DNA of 7,771 nt from Acetobacteraceae bacterium (GTDB taxonomy: Bacteria > Pseudomonadota > Alphaproteobacteria > Acetobacterales > Acetobacteraceae): assembly GCA_947478535.1 (NCBI GenBank), contig CANJXD010000266.1, positions 1 to 7,771 of the forward strand. The letters are read 5' to 3'. Position 1 is the first letter of the stretch, and every line of letters begins with the position of its first letter. Below the pieces are notes generated by a model. The model was not told the DNA's origin and did no database searches. It saw only the letters and a list, made by a program, of their open reading frames with translations. Shown piece by piece: positions 1 to 4,058 of the stretch. The position numbers and the translations under genes are program-made.

Positions 1-16
1 ATTTCGCCTTGCCCAT
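1..16 (-). CDS. tuf: Start of elongation factor Tu (EF-Tu), truncated by the window edge
   Basis: Read on the minus strand from position 16, the sequence encodes Met-Gly-Lys-Ala-Lys and the first base of the next codon. This fits the EF-Tu N-terminus (M-A/G-K-A-K-F-E-R) before it runs off the window. Purine-rich sequence with an AGGG core lies just upstream (about 19-30) and could serve as ribosome binding site. The main support is context: tRNA-Tyr and tRNA-Gly lie immediately upstream on the same strand, as in the widely conserved tyrU-glyT-(thrT)-tufB arrangement. EF-Tu is the GTPase that delivers aminoacyl-tRNA to the ribosomal A site. Only five codons are visible, so the call is inference from a short match plus synteny. 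Confidence 0.68.
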
Positions 17-37
17 GGCCCTGTTCCCGCTGTGTCA

Positions 38-54
38 CCGGGGGCTGCCCCCGG
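38..54 (-). other. GC-rich hairpin between tRNA-Gly and tuf
   Basis: Positions 38-44 (CCGGGGG) and 48-54 (CCCCCGG) form a perfect 7-bp stem around a CTG triloop. It lies 48 bases downstream of the tRNA-Gly 3' end and about 21 bases upstream of the proposed tuf start. No T-run follows on the minus strand, so it is not a classical intrinsic terminator. It may mark an RNA processing site, a weak attenuator or a 5' stabiliser of the tuf mRNA. The structure is seen directly; the role is inferred. Confidence 0.4.
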
Positions 55-102
55 CATCGTTGCTGTCCCGCGCCTTGCACCAAGCCCGCCCACCCGCGCG
101 CG

Positions 103-176
103 TGGAGCGGGTGAGGGGAATCGAACCCCCGTAGCCAGCTTGGAAGGCTGGTGCTCTACCATTGAGCTACACCCGC
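103..176 (-). tRNA. tRNA-Gly (anticodon TCC)
   Basis: A complete 74-nt cloverleaf on the minus strand. The acceptor stem GCGGGTG (176-170) pairs with CACCCGC (113-107), followed by discriminator T at 106 and an encoded CCA at 105-103. The anticodon stem CCAGC/GCTGG (151-147 with 139-135) encloses loop CTTCCAA, giving anticodon TCC at 144-142, which reads GGA and GGG. The T-arm has the standard GGTTCGATTCC form. It is the second gene of the leftward tRNA-Tyr, tRNA-Gly, tuf unit. A U at the discriminator position is usual for bacterial tRNA-Gly. Confidence 0.97.
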
Positions 177-268
177 GCCGCGACGCCGGAACACCGAGGC
201 AACAAGATAGGGCGCTGCGCCACCCGGTGGTGCCGGGGGCGCCTCAAGCGCGGTGGCCAGGGAAGGTA

Positions 269-351
269 TGGAGGGGGTTGGATTCGAACCAACGTAGGCG
301 CGAGCCAGCAGATTTACAGTCTGCCCCCTTTAGCCACTCGGGCACCCCTCC
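269..351 (-). tRNA. tRNA-Tyr (anticodon GTA)
   Basis: An 83-nt class II tRNA with a long variable arm, on the minus strand. The acceptor stem GGAGGGG (351-345) pairs with CCCCTCC (276-270), with discriminator A at 269. The anticodon stem GCAGA/TCTGC encloses loop CTGTAAA, giving anticodon GTA at 317-315, which reads UAC and UAU. The bases after the discriminator are TAC, so CCA is not encoded and must be added by tRNA nucleotidyltransferase, unlike in the neighbouring tRNA-Gly. It is the first gene of the leftward unit, separated from tRNA-Gly by 92 bases with no recognisable gene. Confidence 0.97.
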
Positions 352-385
352 GCAGTCTTCCTGGCCGACCGGCGAGAGCGGGCGG

Positions 386-414
386 GACTAACCCCAGGCA
401 GAGGCGCATGTCAA
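386..414 (-). promoter_or_regulatory. Candidate sigma-70 promoter for the tRNA-Tyr/tRNA-Gly/tuf unit
   Basis: On the minus strand a perfect -35 hexamer TTGACA (414-409) is followed, after a 16-base spacer, by the weak -10-like GTTAGT (392-387). Transcription would start near 380, about 29 bases before the mature 5' end of tRNA-Tyr, a sensible leader for a tRNA transcript. The -35 box is strong, and the -10 matches consensus at only about three positions. The -35 box overlaps the upstream-most start codon considered for the divergent rlmB gene. Confidence 0.45.
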
Positions 415-2156
415 CGGGAGTGGGCGTCGCAAACGCTGGACATCGCGGTGGTGGCGCGCGACATGGGCGCATGCCCCGTACCCCAACGACGCCCCCCCGC
501 GGCCCACGCCGCCCTCCTTCCGGGGAGAATCGCGGCGCCGGCAAGCCTGAACGTCCCTCGCGCGCCCCTCGCGCCGATGCCCCGCGGGCTCCCCGTGCTG
601 ATGCCCCGCGGGCTCCCCGCGCTGATGCCCCGCGCGGTGAGCGCGCGCCGGCGCCCCGCGGTGAGCGGGCGGACGCCCCCCGTGCGCCTCGCCCCGACCG
701 GCCTCGCCCCGACCGGCCGAATGCCGAGCCGTCGCGCGCCGAGTCGCTCCGCCCGCCGCGCCCCGACAGCGGCTTCCAGCCACGGCCGAAGAAGCCGCAT
801 CGCGGCAAAGGGCCTGGCGCCGCCCCACCTCTCGGTGATCGGCTCGCCGCGCAGCGCATGGATGCCGCGCTGGCCGGGCATGATGAGGAGCCGGCGGATC
901 GCCCTGCCTTCAAGAAGCGCCCCTCTGCCGAGAAGCGCCCCCCCCCCGACAAGCGTTCATCCTCCGGGCCGCGTCCGCCGTCCGACAAGCGGACCGGCGG
1001 CCGGGGCGCTGACCGCTCTCCGGAGCGTGCCGGTGAACGACCGCAAGGTCGGGGCAAGGCACCCGGCGGCAAGGCACCGAGGGGGAGAGCCGAGCCGGAA
1101 AGCCGCGCCTTCGGCCGCAAGCCCTCCTTTGCCGCGCCAGGCCCGCGCGCTCCAGTCGCCGAGGCGCCCAGGGAAGCTCCCCGGGAGGCATACCGGGAGC
1201 CGCAGCGGGAATTCACCCGGGACTCCCGGGAAACCCCTGCCCGCGTGGCCGAACCTGCGTCGCCGCGAGGCCGCGACCGGCGCGGGATGAATGACCCGAA
1301 GCCCGCCACCATCGAGGCGCCGCCGCCGCCGCGCGCACCCCGACCGACCCAGGCCGCCATCCAGCGGGATGCGGCGCCGGGCGGCACCATCTGGCTCTAT
1401 GGGCTGCACGCCGTGGCCGCCGCGCTGGGCAATCCGCGCCGCCGGCCGCGTCGTCTGTTCCTGACGGTGGATGCCGAGGCCGCACTCGAGGAAACGCTAC
1501 CGAAGCCCTGGCGCCTCGCCGCCGAGCGGGTGGAGCGCAACCGCTTCCAGACCTTCCTGCCGGAGGATTCGATCCATCAGGGTGCCGCCCTGCTGACCGA
1601 GCCGCTGCCGCCGATTCCGCTGGAGGATGCGATTGCCGCCTCCCCCGGCCCGGTGCTGGTGCTCGACCAGGTGACGGACCCGCGCAATGTCGGCGCCATC
1701 CTGCGTTCCGCCGCCGCCTTCGGCGCCGCCTGCGTGGTGATGCAGGACCGCCACGCCCCACCCGAGACGGGCGCGCTGGCGCGTGCGGCCTCCGGCGCGC
1801 TGGAACTGGTGCCGATCTCGCGGGAGGTGAACCTCTCCCGCGCCATCGTCGCCCTGCAGCGGGCGGGGTTCTGGGTGCTGGGCCTGGCCGGGGAAGGCAA
1901 GCGCACGCTGGCCGAGGCGGTGGCGCGGGACCGGCGGATGGTGCTGGTGCTGGGCGCCGAGGATGCCGGGCTGCGCCGCCTGCAGCGGGAGACCTGCGAC
2001 GAGTTGGTGCGGCTGCCGATGGCGCCGGGCGTCGAGAGCCTGAACGTTGCCGCCGCCGCCGCCGTCGGGTTGTATGAGGTGGCGCGCGGCGTGGCCGTTG
2101 CGCCCCCGGTTGTGGAAGTCCCACTGATGGACGAGGCGGAGGAAACCCCGGAATGA
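408..2156 (+). CDS. rlmB: TrmH/SpoU-family 23S rRNA (guanosine-2'-O-)-methyltransferase with long disordered N-terminal extension
   Basis: Predicted SAM-dependent ribose 2'-O-methyltransferase of the SPOUT superfamily; the RlmB branch methylates the peptidyl-transferase loop of 23S rRNA (G2251 in E. coli). Numbered from the ATG at 408 (582 aa), residues 1-320 are an Arg/Pro/Ala-rich, probably disordered extension. Residues about 327-415 form the substrate-binding domain (WLYGLHAV near 329, HQGAALL near 390). The rest is the knotted catalytic domain: motif 1 DPRNVGAILRS (424-434), motif 2 LVLGAEDAGLR (513-523), motif 3 ESLNVAAAAAVGLYE (543-557). E. coli RlmB has 243 aa. The ATG at 408 has AGG/GAGG sequence upstream; ATGs at 471 and 1287 are alternatives, the last giving a 289-aa near-classical enzyme. 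The gene is divergent from tRNA-Tyr and overlaps the next gene by ATGA. Family membership is secure. The RlmB assignment rests on resemblance and synteny, and the start is uncertain. Confidence 0.9.
   Translation: MSTGVGVANAGHRGGGARHGRMPRTPTTPPRGPRRPPSGENRGAGKPERPSRAPRADAPRAPRADAPRAPRADAPRGERAPAPRGERADAPRAPRPDRPRPDRPNAEPSRAESLRPPRPDSGFQPRPKKPHRGKGPGAAPPLGDRLAAQRMDAALAGHDEEPADRPAFKKRPSAEKRPPPDKRSSSGPRPPSDKRTGGRGADRSPERAGERPQGRGKAPGGKAPRGRAEPESRAFGRKPSFAAPGPRAPVAEAPREAPREAYREPQREFTRDSRETPARVAEPASPRGRDRRGMNDPKPATIEAPPPPRAPRPTQAAIQRDAAPGGTIWLYGLHAVAAALGNPRRRPRRLFLTVDAEAALEETLPKPWRLAAERVERNRFQTFLPEDSIHQGAALLTEPLPPIPLEDAIAASPGPVLVLDQVTDPRNVGAILRSAAAFGAACVVMQDRHAPPETGALARAASGALELVPISREVNLSRAIVALQRAGFWVLGLAGEGKRTLAEAVARDRRMVLVLGAEDAGLRRLQRETCDELVRLPMAPGVESLNVAAAAAVGLYEVARGVAVAPPVVEVPLMDEAEETPE
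561..704 (+). repeat. Six 24-bp tandem repeats encoding an 8-residue motif inside rlmB
   Basis: Six consecutive in-frame 24-bp units encode RAPRADAP three times, then RGERAPAP, RGERADAP and RAPRPDRP; a further RPDRP half-unit follows. The first three units are nearly identical at DNA level and the later ones diverge, as expected from stepwise slippage or duplication. The repeat lies at residues about 52-99 of the disordered extension and keeps the reading frame. Confidence 0.85.
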
Positions 2157-2920
2157 CCAGCCAAGCCGCTGCCGCCATCCTGGCCAGCCGCCAGGCGCGC
2201 GGCATCCTGCAACCGCTGGGTGCCGCCGCGCCGGCCGATGCCGCCGCCGGCTATGCCGTGCAGCGGGAGGTCGCCGTCGCGATGGGCGCCCTGCCCCCCG
2301 CCGGGTTCAAGATCGGCGCGACGACGAAGCAGATGCAGGCCTATCTGGGCCTGACCGGCCCGGCGGGCGGCTTCGTGCCGGCGGCCGGACTGCACACCAC
2401 GCCGGCGCGGCTGCGCTTCGCGGATTTCGTCAATCCGGGCGTGGAATGCGAGGTGGGGCTGCGGCTCGGCGCGGACCTGCCCGCCGGCCCCTGCACCCGC
2501 GCCGAGGCCGCCGCGGCGGTGGCCGAGGTGTTCGCCGCCATCGAGATCGTCGAGAAGCGCTATGACGACCTCACCGCGCTCGGTACGCCGACGCTGATCG
2601 CCGACCAGGTGTTCCACGCCGCGGGGGTGCTCGGCGCGCCGGCGCCGGGCTGGCGGGGGCTCGACCTTGGCGCGACGCGCGGGCGCATGACGGTAGGGGG
2701 CGCGCTGCGCGGCGAAGGCATCGGCGCCGACCTGCTCGGCCATCCCTTCGAGGCGCTGGCCTGGCTTGCGGGTTCCGGCTGCGCGGCGGCCTTCGGCGGG
2801 CTACGCGCGGGGCAGGTGGTGTTCCTGGGCTCCGTCACGCCACCGATCTGGATCGACGGGCCGATGACAGTGCGGGTGGAATTCGACACGCTGGGCGTCG
2901 TGGACCTCGAATTCGCCTGA
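2153..2920 (+). CDS. 2-keto-4-pentenoate hydratase-like protein (MhpD / fumarylacetoacetate hydrolase fold)
   Basis: A 255-aa protein of the hydratase/decarboxylase branch of the fumarylacetoacetate hydrolase superfamily. Members hydrate 2-hydroxypenta-2,4-dienoate or related 2-keto enoic acids, or decarboxylate 4-oxalocrotonate, in meta-cleavage catabolism of aromatics. Visible features are GFKIGATT (51-58, with the conserved Lys53), PGVECEVGLRLGADLP (95-110) with Glu98 and Glu100 as likely metal ligands, AAIEIVEKRYDD (128-139) with Glu131 as the third, HPFEALAWLA (197-206), and LRAGQVVFLGSVTPP (217-231). Length matches the family (about 260 aa). The start codon overlaps the rlmB stop, implying translational coupling. 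No other aromatic-degradation gene is present, so the substrate is unknown; a hepta-dienoate-type hydratase (HpaH-like) is equally possible. Confidence 0.87.
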   Translation: MTSQAAAAILASRQARGILQPLGAAAPADAAAGYAVQREVAVAMGALPPAGFKIGATTKQMQAYLGLTGPAGGFVPAAGLHTTPARLRFADFVNPGVECEVGLRLGADLPAGPCTRAEAAAAVAEVFAAIEIVEKRYDDLTALGTPTLIADQVFHAAGVLGAPAPGWRGLDLGATRGRMTVGGALRGEGIGADLLGHPFEALAWLAGSGCAAAFGGLRAGQVVFLGSVTPPIWIDGPMTVRVEFDTLGVVDLEFA

Positions 2921-2964
2921 AGGCCGCTCCGTGTTCATCAAGGCGAAACCCTTGGTGGGCATAG

Positions 2965-3000
2965 TGGCGTTGCCGCGAGACTTCGCGCGGCGCTTCGCCA
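2965..3000 (+). other. Imperfect stem-loop downstream of the rlmB-hydratase pair
   Basis: TGGCG (2965-2969) pairs with CGCCA (2996-3000), and inside it GCCGCG (2972-2977) pairs with CGCGGC (2986-2991), leaving an 8-base loop and a small internal bulge. It sits in the 107-base gap between the hydratase stop and the next gene. No T-run follows, so it is at best a candidate transcript end or mRNA-stabilising structure. Otherwise I see nothing in this gap. Confidence 0.3.
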
Positions 3001-3027
3001 GAAAGGCGTCCTGCCATCGGGACAGCC

Positions 3028-3255
3028 ATGCGAACCGCCAATTGGACCACCCTGTCCGAGGACATGCAGCTTGTCCTCTCCCGCGAAGCACTGCGCCGCG
3101 CCGCCGAAACCCTTGCCGACCATGCCGAGTTGCTGGCCGATGAGATGGAACAGGGCACGCTGAGCGATCGCGGCGGCCCGGACGCGCTGCGGCTTTTCGC
3201 CGCGGTGATCCGCGCCACCAATGACGACGCCTTTGGGCCGGTCGGCCATGCCTGA
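3028..3255 (+). CDS. Small helical protein of unknown function (75 aa)
   Basis: I do not recognise this protein. It encodes 75 residues, mostly predicted helix, with amphipathic Leu/Ala/Glu/Arg-rich segments at about 8-46 and 53-66, no signal peptide, no membrane segment and no Cys. Net charge is acidic. Strong GC bias at third codon positions and a sensible amino-acid composition argue that it is real. A GGGAC stretch lies upstream of the ATG with reasonable spacing. It lies 107 bases after the hydratase gene on the same strand and 51 bases before tRNA-Thr. It could be co-transcribed with rlmB and the hydratase or have its own promoter. No function can be assigned. Confidence 0.75.
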   Translation: MRTANWTTLSEDMQLVLSREALRRAAETLADHAELLADEMEQGTLSDRGGPDALRLFAAVIRATNDDAFGPVGHA

Positions 3256-3268
3256 TGATCAAGCGCCG

Positions 3269-3297
3269 TTGAGGCGCACGGAGCGCCGCGCTATAGC
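3269..3297 (+). promoter_or_regulatory. Candidate sigma-70 promoter of tRNA-Thr, with the -10 inside a palindrome
   Basis: TTGAGG (3269-3274) and TATAGC (3292-3297) are separated by exactly 17 bases; each matches four of six consensus positions. Transcription would start about 3304-3305, only two or three bases before the mature tRNA-Thr 5' end. The -10 box lies in a perfect 12-bp palindrome GCGCTATAGCGC (3288-3299). A short GCGCC/GGCGC inverted repeat (3263-3267 with 3273-3277) overlaps the -35. The geometry is good; activity is inferred. Confidence 0.55.
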
Positions 3298-3306
3298 GCT
3301 GCGGAT

Positions 3307-3381
<75 letters not shown>

Positions 3382-3532
3382 ATGTTTCCAATATCTTAGA
3401 CTGCGCTTCCAGCCGCTTCGGGCCTTCGCGTGGTTCTTTGCGGCCCCCTGGCGGACCCACCGCGCTCATCCGCCACTTCGCCGGGTAGGTTTCCGTTCCG
3501 AGATGGCGATAGCGCCGCATATCCTGCCCGAT

Positions 3533-3928
3533 ATGCGGACAGCTTTGTTTACGGGGGCGCTGTGCGCCAGTGCCGGTTGCGCCCAACAACCTGTCGGACC
3601 GGACCTCTGGGTGATGGCGATGGACTCGCACGGTCGTCGCATGGCTGCTCACAGCGATGCTCTGCTGGCATGGCAACAGGAGCAAGGCGCCGCGGTGCAA
3701 CGGCGCGTGCCGGAGTCTTGGGCGCTCTGCGAAGCGACCGTTCCCACTCCGCGCGGCCACTCGCGTGAATAGCGCGCTCTCGCGTTGCGCGCCTGCGCCC
3801 GCGAGAAGGGCGAAACCGACCTCGCTCGCATCGAAGCAGAGGTCCAGCGACGGTTGGCCGACATCAGCCGCCAGGACGACCGCTGTGTCCCAGACATGCA
3901 GCGCATTGAAGATCAGCGTGCGGCGCGC
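3533..3928 (+). pseudogene. Lipoprotein-like reading frame interrupted by an in-frame TAG
   Basis: From the ATG at 3533 the frame gives a short signal-like N-terminus (MRTALFTGALCASAGC) with a loose lipobox SAGC and possible lipidated Cys16. A polar segment with Trp, Gln and Cys follows, up to a TAG at 3770-3772 (79 aa). The same frame stays open afterwards and still looks like protein: an amphipathic charged stretch including ARIEAEVQRRLADI (about 3827-3868) and two more Cys (in LRAC and DRCVP), until character is lost near 3928. The two halves together suggest a secreted or lipid-anchored protein of about 130 residues broken by a nonsense mutation. Alternatives are a genuine 79-aa product, amber readthrough, or a sequencing error. 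An ATG at 3503 would add ten residues. I do not recognise the family. Codon bias is weaker than in neighbouring genes. Confidence 0.4.
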
Positions 3929-4043
3929 CCGCATTCCCGCCGCCGGCACTCTTCCCCCGCGTCACGGCGAGGCATAGCCTTCGCGCCAAGACGGCCCCGG
4001 ATACGAATCGCTGCTCGCCCGCCCCTAGGCCATGCCGTCAGCA
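3929..4043 (+). other. Leader region upstream of hyuA with no recognisable element
   Basis: Between the loss of coding character of the broken frame and the hyuA ribosome binding site I see no gene, no strong hairpin and no convincing promoter hexamers. The promoter of hyuAB presumably lies here or farther upstream. The 151 bases after tRNA-Thr (3382-3532) are likewise featureless; they begin with a short AT-richer stretch but have no clear terminator. Confidence 0.3.
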
Positions 4044-4048
4044 CGGAG
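4044..4048 (+). promoter_or_regulatory. Ribosome binding site deciding the hyuA start
   Basis: CGGAG at 4044-4048 lies ten bases before the ATG at 4059. It lies inside the frame that would be read from the upstream ATG at 4032, which supports 4059 as the true start. The family's glycine-rich ATPase motif begins four residues after the 4059 start, as is normal for HyuA proteins. Confidence 0.55.
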
Positions 4049-4058
4049 CCTCCCACGG

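Noticed and set aside
32..391. Plus-strand open frame of 119 codons across the two minus-strand tRNAs
   Set aside because: Its protein contains the familiar antisense-tRNA phrases (GNRTPVASLEGWCSTIELHP from tRNA-Gly and LDSNQRRREPADLQSAPF from tRNA-Tyr). These are translations of tRNA complements, not a gene.
162..407. Upstream extension of the rlmB frame beginning at ATG 162
   Set aside because: It would begin inside tRNA-Gly and run through the whole of tRNA-Tyr; the frame is open only because of the tRNA complements.
314..1390. Long minus-strand and alternate plus-strand open frames over the rlmB extension
   Set aside because: Low-complexity Arg/Gly/Ala translations arising from GC-rich repetitive DNA. 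The plus-strand frame that continues into the methyltransferase gives the more protein-like charged motifs.
3960..4058. Possible hyuAB promoter around 3969-4010
   Set aside because: Only weak hexamer resemblance (a TACGAA-like -10 with no convincing -35), not enough to report.
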